Positions 43,247 through 51,887 are shown, numbered from the stretch's first letter. The stretch: DNA of 64,000 bases from Clostridia bacterium (GCA_017524445.1 JAFXVP010000052.1:1-64000); one strand, 5' to 3'. A program made the numbers and translations. The notes: a model not told the origin generated them from the sequence alone.

Positions 43247-43276
43247 TGTCGGACATCCGTTCGGGGATGTCCAACA
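43247..43276 (-). promoter_or_regulatory. Inverted-repeat operator or leader hairpin of the VOR operon
   Basis: GGACATCC-GTTCGG-GGATGTCC (43251-43272), extended outward by TGT.../...ACA with one mismatch each side. It lies 9-38 bases downstream of the -10 box, so it is either a repressor site or an RNA hairpin in the leader. Confidence 0.7.
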
Positions 43277-43284
43277 TCAATGCT

Positions 43285-43313
43285 ATTGTACCAAAACCGC
43301 GTCGAAAAGTCAA
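43285..43313 (-). promoter_or_regulatory. Promoter of the VOR operon
   Basis: On the minus strand, TTGACT (43308-43313) and TACAAT (43285-43290) have 17-base spacing. Confidence 0.8.
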
Positions 43314-43394
43314 TCGGCAAATGCGCTTTTTCGGCGGTTTCGGAACGAATTTTTCCGGCGGCGGAGGCGCTCCCCCGCCGCGCCTTTTCGCAGA

Positions 43395-43432
43395 GAAAAA
43401 AGAGCGCTGCTCCCTTTCCGGAGCAGCGCTCG
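43395..43432 (-). terminator. Terminator of the large LRR gene
   Basis: GAGCGCTGCTCC pairs with GGAGCAGCGCTC around a 6-base loop, with T6 on the minus strand. Confidence 0.92.
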
Positions 43433-43443
43433 ATTTACGGAAT

Positions 43444-46125
43444 TCAGTTGGTCTTGCAGCTCAGGACGTTGGACCACTGACCGTAGTAGTCCTTCTTCTC
43501 GAACTCGTGGTACGAACGCACGCGCACATAGTAGGTGGTGTTCGCCTTCAGGCTGCTGATGGTGCCCTTTGCGGTCTCCCAATCGGTGACCCTGATGCTC
43601 TTCACGTTCTCCTTGAACGCAGTGTCGGTTGCGACCTGCAGCTCATAGCCGGTGAACTGCTTGCTTGCATCCCACTCCGCAGTGATCTTTTTCGCGCCGG
43701 GCGTGACGGAAGACAGCGTTCTGGTCGAGATGCGGACCACGATGATCTTCGGGCTGACCATACCGAGGTTGTAGTTATCCATCGGATCGGTGAAGTATGC
43801 CTTGATGCCATACTCATACTTCGAGCGGGCATAGACCTTGGTGTCCTTCCAGGACGTCGACGTGGTGTTGTACCAGCGGGAGAAGTTCGTCCAGCCGTTG
43901 GTCGTGCTGCTCCACGCACGGCGATAGATGACGTAGCCGCCCGCGCCCGGGACCGCCTTCCAGTTGAGCTGGATGCCGTCGCTGACGTTCTCGACCTTCA
44001 GTTCTTCCGAACCGGGCAGATAGATCTTGTACCACAGCTCCGTCGTTTCGGTATGACCGTGCATGGTCACATAGAGGTACGCGGTGCCCGGATCAACGTT
44101 GTCGGCATAAGAGAAGGAATAGTATCTCGCGTCGATGGTGTTGCCCTTTGCGTCCGTTACGACGAACTTCGGGCACATCTCATAGCCGGTGTAAATGACG
44201 TACGGCGTGCTTCCGATGTACTTGACCTCGCCGCTCGCGAACTTGACCGTGTAATCCGCATTGAAGCTGCGGTTGACTTCAACGGTCATGTCGCCCTTGC
44301 CGGTTTCAAAGAGATACTTGAAGCCCGAGAGGCTCGAGAGGACTTTCGGCAGGGTCATCTTGCCCATGGATTTATCGTACTTGCATACGCTGCTGGCCGC
44401 CTTGACGTACGCAATATCCGACGGAATCGGGAAAAAACCCGACATGTCAAACACGTACTCATCGCCGACGACGGTGAGGTTCATCGGGTCGACCGTGGTC
44501 TGATTCGCGAAGTTTATGCTGCTGAGGATCGGGTTGGAGGCCAAATGCAGCGCACGCAGGTTGTTGCTGCTGCAGTTCAGCGTTTCCAGATTCGTGCAGG
44601 AGGTCGGATCCAGCTCGTCGATCTGGTTGTTCTGGCAATTCAGGGTGCGAAGCTTGGAGCAGCCCATGATGTTCAGCGCGACAATCTTGTTGCTGTTGCA
44701 GGTAAGCGCGTCAAGCGACGAGCAGGCGCTGACGTCCAGGTCTTTCAGGCGGTTGCTCGAGCAGTCCAGATTGACGAGCTTGGTGTTTGTCGAAACGTCC
44801 AGCGAGGGAAGCTTGTTGCTGTTGACGTACAGGTTCACAAGCTTGGTGTTGTTGTAAAGATCCAGCGCGGGGAGACCGCAGCTCTTCAGGCTCAGCGTCA
44901 CCAGATCGGTGTTCTTGGAAACGTCGATCGTCGTAAAGGAGTTGCTGTCGGCTTTCAGCACGGTCAGCTTCGTGTTCTTGGTGACGTCGAGCGTCTTCAG
45001 CTTGTTGCTGTTGAGCACGAGCTCCGTAAGAGCCGTGTTCTTGGTCAGATCGAGCTTTTCAAGGCCTGTGGAGTTCGCGGTCAGCTTCTTCAGAGCTGTG
45101 TTCTTCGAAAGGTCGATCTCCTTGATGCTGTTCTTGGCGATATTGAGCTCCTCGAGCGCCGTGTTCTTGGTCAGATCCGGCTTCGTCAGACTGTTGCTGC
45201 TGAGGTCAAGCGTCTTCAGAGCAGTGTTCTTGGAAAGATCGATCTTTGCGAGCTTGTTTCCGGAAAGCTTGAGCGTTTCAAGCTTCGTGAAGTTGGTCAG
45301 CGTCACGGAACTGATCTTGTTGTTTACCGCGGAGAGTTCGATCAGGTCCTTGTTGTTCTTGAGCGAATCGAGCGCGGTCAGCGCGTTGTCGTTGAGGTGT
45401 ACGTGCTCCAACGTCTTTACCGAGGAAAGATTCAGCTTGCTGAAACTGTTGTTGCTCGCGTAGAGGTTCTTCAGATTCTTGTTCTTGCTCAGATCCAGCG
45501 TCTTGAGCTTGTTGTTGGTGCAGGCAATGAAGTACAGATCCGGGCAGCCGGAAACGAGCAGCGAGGTGAGTTCGTTGTTCGCGCATTCCAGTCTCCAGAG
45601 GTGCGTGTTCTTCCGAAGGTCGAGCTTTGTGAGCTTGTTGCCGGTGCAGACGAGGACCTTCAGGTTCTTGAACAGCGCGATACCGGTCAGGTTCGCAATG
45701 TTCTCTTTGCTGCAGTCGATCTTAACGACGTCGTCCGCCTGCGCCTGCGTCATCGAGGACTCGCCGCCGGCGATGTTCTTCTTGACCCAGTTGCGGAAAT
45801 TCGCATCCGGGAAGTTCTTCGAATTGACGTAAACGGTGGATTCGATATCCTCGTCGATCGGGTTGATCAGCGCGTCCGCGTCGTCGTCAACCGGATCGGA
45901 GGCCGATTCGGTCCCCTCTTCGGGTTCATTCGCGGGTTCCTCCGCAGGTTCCTCCGCGGGTTCCTCAGCGGGTTCCTCCGCAGGTTCTTCTGCGGGTTCT
46001 TCCGCTTCGATCTCCTCTGCGGGTTCGGTCAGTGCGGGTTCGTCCTGCGCTTCTTCCGCGAACGCGGCGGGCACGAGCGAGAGCGTCATGACGAGACACA
46101 GCAAAAGGCAAATCCATTTTTTCAT
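43444..46125 (-). CDS. Secreted leucine-rich-repeat protein with EEPA repeats and FN3-like C terminus
   Basis: The 893-residue protein has a signal peptide (1-23). A tandem four-residue repeat, EEPA (about 42-66), and an acidic stretch follow. An N-terminal cap NSKNFPDANFRNWVKKNI leads into about 24 leucine-rich repeats (roughly 115-560; LTKLDLRKNTHLWRLECANN type) in internalin/BspA style. A beta-rich spacer and two FN3-like modules close it (about 720-893; YVIYRRAWSSTTNGW and ATDTAFKENV... WSNVLSCK). The tail matches the 6010-8583 protein nearly domain for domain. No sortase motif is seen. It is surface or secreted, with ligand unknown. The RBS is AGGAGGATA, with its own promoter and terminator. 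Confidence 0.88.
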   Translation of the reverse strand: MKKWICLLLCLVMTLSLVPAAFAEEAQDEPALTEPAEEIEAEEPAEEPAEEPAEEPAEEPAEEPANEPEEGTESASDPVDDDADALINPIDEDIESTVYVNSKNFPDANFRNWVKKNIAGGESSMTQAQADDVVKIDCSKENIANLTGIALFKNLKVLVCTGNKLTKLDLRKNTHLWRLECANNELTSLLVSGCPDLYFIACTNNKLKTLDLSKNKNLKNLYASNNSFSKLNLSSVKTLEHVHLNDNALTALDSLKNNKDLIELSAVNNKISSVTLTNFTKLETLKLSGNKLAKIDLSKNTALKTLDLSSNSLTKPDLTKNTALEELNIAKNSIKEIDLSKNTALKKLTANSTGLEKLDLTKNTALTELVLNSNKLKTLDVTKNTKLTVLKADSNSFTTIDVSKNTDLVTLSLKSCGLPALDLYNNTKLVNLYVNSNKLPSLDVSTNTKLVNLDCSSNRLKDLDVSACSSLDALTCNSNKIVALNIMGCSKLRTLNCQNNQIDELDPTSCTNLETLNCSSNNLRALHLASNPILSSINFANQTTVDPMNLTVVGDEYVFDMSGFFPIPSDIAYVKAASSVCKYDKSMGKMTLPKVLSSLSGFKYLFETGKGDMTVEVNRSFNADYTVKFASGEVKYIGSTPYVIYTGYEMCPKFVVTDAKGNTIDARYYSFSYADNVDPGTAYLYVTMHGHTETTELWYKIYLPGSEELKVENVSDGIQLNWKAVPGAGGYVIYRRAWSSTTNGWTNFSRWYNTTSTSWKDTKVYARSKYEYGIKAYFTDPMDNYNLGMVSPKIIVVRISTRTLSSVTPGAKKITAEWDASKQFTGYELQVATDTAFKENVKSIRVTDWETAKGTISSLKANTTYYVRVRSYHEFEKKDYYGQWSNVLSCKTN

Positions 46126-46164
46126 TCCAATTATCCTCCTCAAGTGAGTATAGCTCCGACTATC

Positions 46165-46193
46165 ATTATAAGCATATATACAAAAAAAGGCAA
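46165..46193 (-). promoter_or_regulatory. Promoter of the large LRR gene
   Basis: On the minus strand, TTGCCT (46188-46193) and TATAAT (46165-46170) have 17-base spacing, 40 bases before the start codon. Confidence 0.75.
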
Positions 46194-46313
46194 ACGTAAA
46201 AGTGCATAAATTCGGTCCGATAACCTGTATATTTTTACGGAAAAATGAACGCCGTCCCATTTTTGTCTCAGATGTACGGCATATGCGCCTGAATTTTATG
46301 AACGAATTGTATG

Positions 46314-46327
46314 CGGTATGCATACCG
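46314..46327. promoter_or_regulatory. Perfect 14-base palindrome CGGTATGCATACCG
   Basis: It lies in the 877-base gap between the LRR gene and fbp, with a half-related copy GCGGTATGCATACATACG at 46348. It could be a regulator site; nothing else in 46194-46400 is recognisable. Confidence 0.45.
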
Positions 46328-46403
46328 TATACCTTGAATGCGCATGCGCGGTATGCATACATACGCTGTGGATTTATGCACCGCCGATCATGTTTGCGGG
46401 CGA

Positions 46404-46870
46404 AATTCATGACCGAAGGCAATTCATGACCGCAGGACAATTCATGCGCGAAGCGCAATTCATCTGCTGCCCTCCCGTCGGACTCTGTCCGCCGCCCTCC
46501 CCGGCAAGGGAGGGTCAAAACATGCGTCACCGGATCAATTCATTCGCAGCGGAAGATGGTACGCGTGGGAAGCGCGCGTTCTGTCTTTGAGACGAAGCGG
46601 ATTCACGCAGCAGCGCCGCAATGTGTGTGCTTGGAGCATTCTTCCTTCCTGTTTCACTGTTGCGATATTTGACGGGGCGCCGAGGACGTCGCCCCCTGCA
46701 ACACGATCGCAAGGAGGCTTACACCCCTTTCCGGAAGAACGGTACCGGTCTCTTAACTGCGGATCGCAGGGGAGATGGCGACGCGCGACCTGACGCGCGA
46801 CGGCTCCTATGTAATGAAGCATGGTACGCGCGGGAAGCGCGCGATCTTCCTCTGTAACGAAGTGGCAGCG
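46404..46870. repeat. Repeat island C
   Basis: Mini-hairpin array (46404-46472): GACC-GAA-GGC, GACC-GCA-GGAC and GCGC-GAA-GCGC with AATTCATG linkers. A CCTCCC...GGGAGG element follows (46471-46515). Two copies of the segment ATGGTACGCGNGGGAAGCGCGCG lie at 46556 and 46821, the second continuing ATCTTCCTCTGTAACGAAGTGG as at 49428-49473. A GGGGCGCCGAGGACGTCGCCCC palindrome is at 46676-46697. No gene is supported here; short frames are interrupted and lack ribosome binding sites. Confidence 0.65.
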
Positions 46871-46955
46871 GAATGGAAAAGCCGACCCCGACGTCCCGCT
46901 GAGCAGCGGAACGAACGGCCGACGGCCGTCGTACGGTTTTTCGCGCGGACAATAC

Positions 46956-46987
46956 GCAAAAGCCGCCGCGCGAAATTGCGCGGCGGC
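46956..46987 (-). terminator. Terminator of fbp
   Basis: GCCGCCGCGC-GAAATT-GCGCGGCGGC (46962-46987), with T4 on the minus strand. Confidence 0.85.
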
Positions 46988-47002
46988 CTGCCGTAAAGCG
47001 TA

Positions 47003-48964
47003 TTATCTCGAATGCTCCTTGATCGCGCCGGAACGGTACGCCTGCAGAAGCAGCTGCAGGTCGTCGATGCGCTCGAGGAGCGTTTTGCCGACGTCCGTAT
47101 CCGCGACGCGTTTGCGCGTATGCGGCGTGTAGACGATCTGCTGCGTGCTGTGGATATCCGTCTCCGTGCGGATCGCCTCGTTGACTGTCACGAACGGGTC
47201 GTGGCAGGAAAGGATCATGTGCTGCGAGTTGTAGATCAGCGTGTAGCCCGCGATGCCGGTCGTGGACTGATACGCCTTGGACATGCCGCCGTCGATGACG
47301 AAGATGCGGCCGTTTGCCTTGATCGGGGATTCGCCCTTCTTGATCTTGACCGGCACGTGTCCGTTGATGATGTGCGAATCGGGATCGGCGGAGAGACCGA
47401 ACTCCTCGAGGATCTTCACCGCGAAGTCCTCGTGCTCGGCGAGCTTGAAGTACGGGTTTTTGTGCTCCTCGTGCGTGGTCTTGTCGTCGATGAAGTAGCG
47501 CTCGAACGTCGTCATCTTGTCCTTGCCGAAGAGAGGCGAGTTCGTGCCGCACCACATGTACCAGAAGAAATCAAGCCCCTCTTCGCGCTCGGGTGTGCCC
47601 CACTTGGTGAAAAAGCCCTGACGCACCAGCGCGTCCGCTTTGTCGAACAGCGCTTTGCCGGAATACTCCTTTCCGCCGATCCTGACGGACGCGAACGTAC
47701 CGTCCGGGTTTGCGGGCACGCAGCCGTGGAACAGGAGGTTGCCGTTGCACACGAGGTACATGCTGCCGTGCGAGAACAGGAATTTCGTATGCTCGCGGAT
47801 CTTGCCACTGTGGTAGAACGCCGTGCGGAGCTTGTCCATCAGGTCCTCCTCCGCCTCGGTCAGCGCGTACGGATCGGTCGGGTCCACGGTCTCAAAGCGT
47901 TTGTCGGCAAGATCGTACTCGACGCCCTCGATCACCATCGTGCCGCGCTCGTAGTCCACGCGGTGCAGCATGCGGCGGTGGTCCATATGATAGTCCGGGT
48001 TCTTTTCGATGATCTGTCCCTCTAACTTGAACAGGATGATCGCCATCGCCTTGTGCATCTTCGCGATCATCTCGGGATTGTCGTGGTGCGCGTCGCCCAC
48101 CTCGCGCGGGAGGAACTTCGTGCAGGGATCGTCGCCGTACGTTTCGAGCGCGAACTTGAGAAGCGGCGAAAGCGAGATGCCGTAGCCGTCCTCGATCGTG
48201 TCGACGTTGCCGTATTTCAGCGAGTTGATGATGGCGGTCGCGATGAGCGCACGGTTTCCCGCGGAGGCGCCCATCCACAGGATGTCGTGATTGCCCCACT
48301 GGATGTCGACGTTATGATAGGTCAGAAGGCGGTCGAGGATGATGTGCGCGCCGGGACCGCGGTCGAACACGTCGCCCACGATGTGCAGGCGGTCGATGAC
48401 GAGCCGCTGGATGAGGTTACTTAGCGCCACGATCATCGCGTCCGCCTGTTCGGTCTCGATGATCGAACGGATGATCTCGTTGTTGTAACGGACCTTGTCC
48501 TCGGTCTCGATCGCGTGTAAGAGCTCGTCGATGATGTAGGCGTAGTCCTCCGGCAGCGCTTTCCGGACCTTCGAACGCGTGTATTTCGACGCGGAGAAGC
48601 GGCAGACCTCGACGAGCCGCCGGAGCGTGATCTTGTACCATTCGGCGTTCACGACGCCCGCGCGCTTCAAGAGATCCAGCTTCTGCACGGGGTAGTAGAT
48701 CAGCGTCGCGAGCGTGTTGCGCTCCGCTTCCGTCACCGTGTTTTCGAAGAGGATGTCGACCTTTTTGCGGATCACGCCGGACGCGTTCTTCAGCATGTGG
48801 ATGAACGCCTCGTATTCGCCGTGAATGTCGCTGATGAAATGCTCCGTGCCCTTCGGAAGGCCGAGGATCGCTTTCAGGTTGATGATCTCCGTCGAGACCT
48901 CCGCGATCGTCGGATACTCGTGCGCCAAAAGCTTCAGATACTTCATGTCCGGTTGCTGTTCCAT
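47003..48964 (-). CDS. fbp: Fructose-1,6-bisphosphatase class III
   Basis: The 653-residue Firmicutes-type FBPase has a metallophosphatase core: FISDIHGEYEAFIHML, IVGDVFDRGPGAHIILD, IQWGNHDILWMGA and later HIINGHVPVKIKKGE and FVIDGGMSKAYQ. It converts fructose-1,6-bisphosphate to fructose-6-phosphate in gluconeogenesis, needing Mn2+. The length matches the B. subtilis class III enzyme (about 670). The ATG at 48964 is preferred over an ATG further up because AAAGGCGGA lies just upstream. The promoter is at 48996-49024. Confidence 0.97.
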   Translation of the reverse strand: MEQQPDMKYLKLLAHEYPTIAEVSTEIINLKAILGLPKGTEHFISDIHGEYEAFIHMLKNASGVIRKKVDILFENTVTEAERNTLATLIYYPVQKLDLLKRAGVVNAEWYKITLRRLVEVCRFSASKYTRSKVRKALPEDYAYIIDELLHAIETEDKVRYNNEIIRSIIETEQADAMIVALSNLIQRLVIDRLHIVGDVFDRGPGAHIILDRLLTYHNVDIQWGNHDILWMGASAGNRALIATAIINSLKYGNVDTIEDGYGISLSPLLKFALETYGDDPCTKFLPREVGDAHHDNPEMIAKMHKAMAIILFKLEGQIIEKNPDYHMDHRRMLHRVDYERGTMVIEGVEYDLADKRFETVDPTDPYALTEAEEDLMDKLRTAFYHSGKIREHTKFLFSHGSMYLVCNGNLLFHGCVPANPDGTFASVRIGGKEYSGKALFDKADALVRQGFFTKWGTPEREEGLDFFWYMWCGTNSPLFGKDKMTTFERYFIDDKTTHEEHKNPYFKLAEHEDFAVKILEEFGLSADPDSHIINGHVPVKIKKGESPIKANGRIFVIDGGMSKAYQSTTGIAGYTLIYNSQHMILSCHDPFVTVNEAIRTETDIHSTQQIVYTPHTRKRVADTDVGKTLLERIDDLQLLLQAYRSGAIKEHSR

Positions 48965-48995
48965 GCCGTTTCCGCCTTTCATTGATCTTGTAATC

Positions 48996-49024
48996 ATTGT
49001 ATCATGCTATGATCGCCTTGTCAC
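48996..49024 (-). promoter_or_regulatory. fbp promoter
   Basis: On the minus strand, GTGACA (49019-49024) and TACAAT (48996-49001) have 17-base spacing. Confidence 0.75.
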
Positions 49025-49045
49025 CCGGTTCAAAAAATATATGAA

Positions 49046-49661
49046 TCCATTCACGCGCCGCAGGCGCAATTCATGACCGCAAGGTCAATTCACGGCGGCT
49101 CTGCCGCCAATTCATGCCGAAGGCAATTCACGACGCAGCCAATTCATCCATCCGCAAAAGCTGACGCTTTTTACGTATCCCCCCTCATCCGCCTTGCTCA
49201 CGCTTCGGCACCTTCCCCACCCAAGGGGGAAGGCTTATGCCGCCGTTCGTTCTTTTTGTGTCACCTCATCCGCCCCCCGGCACCTTCCCAATCAAGAGGA
49301 AGGCATATGCAGTAGGGACGGGCATTGCCCGTCCGCGAAGATGCGGCGCGGACGACTATTCATGTCCGCAGGACAATTCATGACGCCGCAGACGTCAATT
49401 CATCCCGATCTGTCATCCTGAGGAACGATGGTACGCGCGGGTAGCGCGCGATCTTCCTCTGTAACGAAGTGGAGAGTGACGAAGAATCTTTCAGGATCCT
49501 TCGTCGTTTCACTCCTCAGGATGACAATAGAGCGGTGCGCAACGGCGCTGAAATGCGTGACACCTCATCCGTCACTCCTTCGTCGCGACACCTTCTCCTC
49601 AAGGAGAAGGTAAGAAAAAAGCCTTCCCCCTCGGGGGAAGGTGCCGTCAGGCGGATGAGGG
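49046..49661. repeat. Repeat island D
   Basis: It fills most of the 965-base gap between fbp and the flavoprotein gene. Hairpin array D1 (49046-49155): GCGCC-GCA-GGCGC, GACC-GCAA-GGTC, GGCGGC-TCT-GCCGCC and GCC-GAA-GGC with AATTCATG/AATTCACG linkers. Half elements start CCCTCATCCGCC (49182) and CACCTCATCCGCC (49262). Array D2 (49358-49404): GTCC-GCA-GGAC and GACGCC-GCA-GACGTC. A TGTCATCCTGAGGAA/TCAGGATGACA pair lies at 49410-49527. A complete element spans 49561-49661, with CACCTCATCCG and CGGATGAGGGG ends. Confidence 0.8.
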
Positions 49662-49701
49662 GTCCAACGGCGCAAAAAAGACGGCCAGCGCCCGTCCGCG
49701 T

Positions 49702-49929
49702 GATCTTATTCCTTTAACGCAAGCGCATATTACAAACAATCGTCTGTTGATGAACTTGAAACAGCATTACAAGATGAGATTGACGGTGGAACAGAAGTAT
49801 TCTATATAAATAAAAACGCCATCGGTCTTGCATCTGCATCCACCGACCTTACGGCTATAAAAGCACTGATCGGGAAGATACATAGCTCAGATGGCTTTGT
49901 ACATAATATAACAGATGATGATTCGCCTG
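49702..49929 (+). pseudogene. AT-rich coding remnant of foreign composition
   Basis: This stretch is far more AT-rich than its surroundings. It holds an open frame that reads as ordinary protein (SVDELETALQDEIDGGTEVF, then YINKNAIGLASASTDLTAIK) from a stop near 49702 until it runs into antisense sequence of the flavoprotein gene. There is no start codon with RBS and no natural stop. It is probably the middle of a transferred gene left after a deletion or repeat-mediated rearrangement. I do not recognise the family. Confidence 0.5.
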
Positions 49930-51285
49930 TCAAGATTGTTCCGATTCCGCTTTTTCGAGGACCTTTTTGTACGGCAGCAGCATGCCCTCGGTCATTTTGC
50001 CGGAGAGCTTCTTCTGGAGCTTTTTGTTGCGCATCATGCCGCCGACGAGGTACATGCCGAGGATGCGGCCCTTGCGCTTCTGCGGGAAGTCGTAGAAGCC
50101 GTGCTTTTTATAGAAGCGGTGGTCCTCCTTCATGAGCCCTCGCATCTGGTAGATGAGATCGCGGAAGATCTTCATCCCGCCGACGCCCCAGAACGTCTTC
50201 GGCGGCTGATAAGCGTGATCGACCGCGTAGCGCAACGTATCCGAAAGCGCTTCGATCTCCGCGTCGGGATCGGTCTCGTCCGTCGCAACGCCCGCAAGGA
50301 AGTTGCCGCCGACCTCGGCGCGCGCCTCGATGACCGTCTGCAGATTGATCTCTTGGGACAGCGGACCGGAAACGAGATAGCCCACCGGCTTGCCCATCGT
50401 GACCGTGCGATGTCCGTTGCAGAACTGCCGGTCGTCGTAGAGCTTCATGCGATAGCCCATCGAGTGATCCTTGATTTCAAACGCGTAGACGATCGCGTCC
50501 GCGGTCTGGATGTGTTCGCGCAGATACGTGTCAAAACCGTCCTTGTAGACGCAGGTACCGTTTGCGGCGCACTTGAAGCAGCCGAGACAGCCGCCCGCAA
50601 ACGGGAATTCGCGAAGGTTGACAAGCGCGGTCTCGAACGGCGCGACGCGCAGAAACCGCGCGACCATGTCGCGGATCGGGCTCATCTCGTTTGGATCGAA
50701 GTCCGCGACGATCGCGACCCTGCCGCCCTCCTGCATTGCCGGCGCCGCTGTTTCCGAAAGCGGCACGGGAACAAACGGCTTCGGCTCACATCGTTTTGGC
50801 TCCGCATATCCGTGTTCTTTTCGCCACAGAATAAAGCGGAAAAAGTCCTCCGCCTCCTTGCGTCCCTGCTCCTTTAATAGGTCCTCCATGTCCGCGGACA
50901 GCCCGCCGAGATAGGCAAGATTCAGATCGTCGCAGTTGTCACGGATGAAGCGGTGCGCGGTGATATCGTAGAAGTGCAGAGAAGTCGAGACCTGCGCGGC
51001 GCATTTGTCCGCAAGGACGACGCCGTGCTCCCTAATAAGCTCAATAAACCGGTGCAGCTGGCTCGGCACCAAAAAAGTATAGACCGGATAGCAGAACAGC
51101 AGAAGATCGGCGGTAAGGAGCTTCTCCTCCGTCTCCGCGAAATCCTTTTCGAGCGCTTTGATGCGCTGTCCGACGTGCAGGACCTCGAAGGTCTCGTCCC
51201 CGAATCGCTTTTCGAGATAGCGGACGGTCTGTAAGGTAATACTGTTTTCGCCCTTCGGCGAGCCGTTCAGAACCAGAATGCGCAT
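49930..51285 (-). CDS. Two-domain NAD(P)H-dependent flavoprotein oxidoreductase
   Basis: The 451-residue protein has two flavodoxin-like halves. Domain one (1-180) begins MRILVLNGSPKGENSITLQTVRYLE, the FMN-phosphate loop, with FCYPVYTFLVPSQLHRFIE. Domain two (about 190-350) has VAIVADFDPNEMSPIRDMVARF and the iron-sulfur-flavoprotein-like Cys pattern CLGCFKCAANGTCVY. A basic C-terminal extension (about 370-451) follows. It probably reduces quinones, nitro compounds or iron-sulfur partners; substrate unknown. The C terminus lies against the AT-rich remnant, so the original end may have been altered. It is followed upstream by a 71-residue gene. Confidence 0.8.
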   Translation of the reverse strand: MRILVLNGSPKGENSITLQTVRYLEKRFGDETFEVLHVGQRIKALEKDFAETEEKLLTADLLLFCYPVYTFLVPSQLHRFIELIREHGVVLADKCAAQVSTSLHFYDITAHRFIRDNCDDLNLAYLGGLSADMEDLLKEQGRKEAEDFFRFILWRKEHGYAEPKRCEPKPFVPVPLSETAAPAMQEGGRVAIVADFDPNEMSPIRDMVARFLRVAPFETALVNLREFPFAGGCLGCFKCAANGTCVYKDGFDTYLREHIQTADAIVYAFEIKDHSMGYRMKLYDDRQFCNGHRTVTMGKPVGYLVSGPLSQEINLQTVIEARAEVGGNFLAGVATDETDPDAEIEALSDTLRYAVDHAYQPPKTFWGVGGMKIFRDLIYQMRGLMKEDHRFYKKHGFYDFPQKRKGRILGMYLVGGMMRNKKLQKKLSGKMTEGMLLPYKKVLEKAESEQS

Positions 51286-51303
51286 GCATTTTCCTCCTGT
51301 CTC

Positions 51304-51519
51304 TCAATAGATCGTTTTGATCGGACCGTCGATCCCGTACTGCCGGCGGAAATCGTCGAGGTCCTTCGGCGTGCGGATCAGCATGTATTCGGCGAACCTC
51401 CCGCTTTCGCGGTCCAGAAAGCCCGCGACCGCCTCGCCGGTGCAGATGCTCTTTTTGATCGCCGGGACCTGTTTTTCGACGTCATAGCCCGGTTCCTTTG
51501 GTTTATGAAACAAGCGCAT
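51304..51519 (-). CDS. Small conserved-looking hypothetical protein, 71 residues
   Basis: It starts at 51519 after an excellent AAAGGAGGTA. It is basic at the start (MRLFHKPKEPGYDVEKQ), with SICTGEAVAGFLDRESGRF and MLIRTPKDLDDFRRQYGI, no membrane helix and one cysteine. It lies 18 bases before the flavoprotein gene, so the two are likely cotranscribed. No family was recognised. Confidence 0.7.
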   Translation of the reverse strand: MRLFHKPKEPGYDVEKQVPAIKKSICTGEAVAGFLDRESGRFAEYMLIRTPKDLDDFRRQYGIDGPIKTIY

Positions 51520-51581
51520 GACCGTACCTCCTTTCGGTTTTCGCCGTCGGCGCCGTATGTTCGCGGCGTTTTGAAAAATGA

Positions 51582-51610
51582 TTGCTTTTATTGTGCCGCC
51601 ATGCTATAAT
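51582..51610 (+). promoter_or_regulatory. Strong promoter of the 65-residue gene
   Basis: TTGCTT (51582-51587) and TATAAT (51605-51610) have 17-base spacing, followed by an AT-rich leader and AAGGAGG at 51627. Confidence 0.85.
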
Positions 51611-51641
51611 TATAATATATTAAAAACAAGGAGGCAATACT

Positions 51642-51839
51642 ATGGCAACCGTAGAAGAACTCGTTCAACAGTATCAGACCGACAAAGCACTTCAGGATGA
51701 GGTCGCGGCGATCCTCGCGGACGGAAAGATCTCGATCTCCGAGTTTCTGACCTTCGCAAGAAAGCACGACGTCGACATTTCTCTGGCTGACCTGCCGAAG
51801 TACGTTGAGCAGGCCAAGCAGCTCGGCTTCATCAAATAA
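51642..51839 (+). CDS. Small acidic helical protein, 65 residues, highly expressed by its signals
   Basis: The sequence begins MATVEELVQQYQTDKALQDE and ends LPKYVEQAKQLGFIK; it is wholly helical by composition, without cysteine or membrane segment. The central pattern (ALQDEVAAILADGKISISEFLTFARKHDVDIS) recalls the helical layout of Nif11-like leader peptides, but there is no GG/GA cleavage site or core, and no modification enzyme lies nearby. A consensus -10 box, perfect RBS and tight terminator make a single-gene, strongly expressed unit. It may be a structural or regulatory small protein. Function is unknown. Confidence 0.85.
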   Translation: MATVEELVQQYQTDKALQDEVAAILADGKISISEFLTFARKHDVDISLADLPKYVEQAKQLGFIK

Positions 51840-51860
51840 GAACGCTCCCTGATACGAATA

Positions 51861-51887
51861 CGGACGGGTCTATCCCGTCCGTTTTTT
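51861..51887. terminator. Terminator between the small protein and the dlt operon
   Basis: CGGACGGG-TCTAT-CCCGTCCG, followed by T6. It serves the plus-strand gene; the minus-strand operon ends at the same hairpin. Confidence 0.92.

Noticed and set aside
43246..46209. 987-residue open frame on the plus strand
   Set aside because: It is antisense to the LRR gene. The minus-strand frame has a signal peptide, LRR pattern, RBS, promoter and terminator; the plus frame is an Arg/Val-rich shadow of GC-rich codons.
46921..46960. Regulatory palindrome GGCCGACGGCCGTC
   Set aside because: It lies in GC-rich repeat debris before the fbp terminator; no promoter nearby and no second copy.
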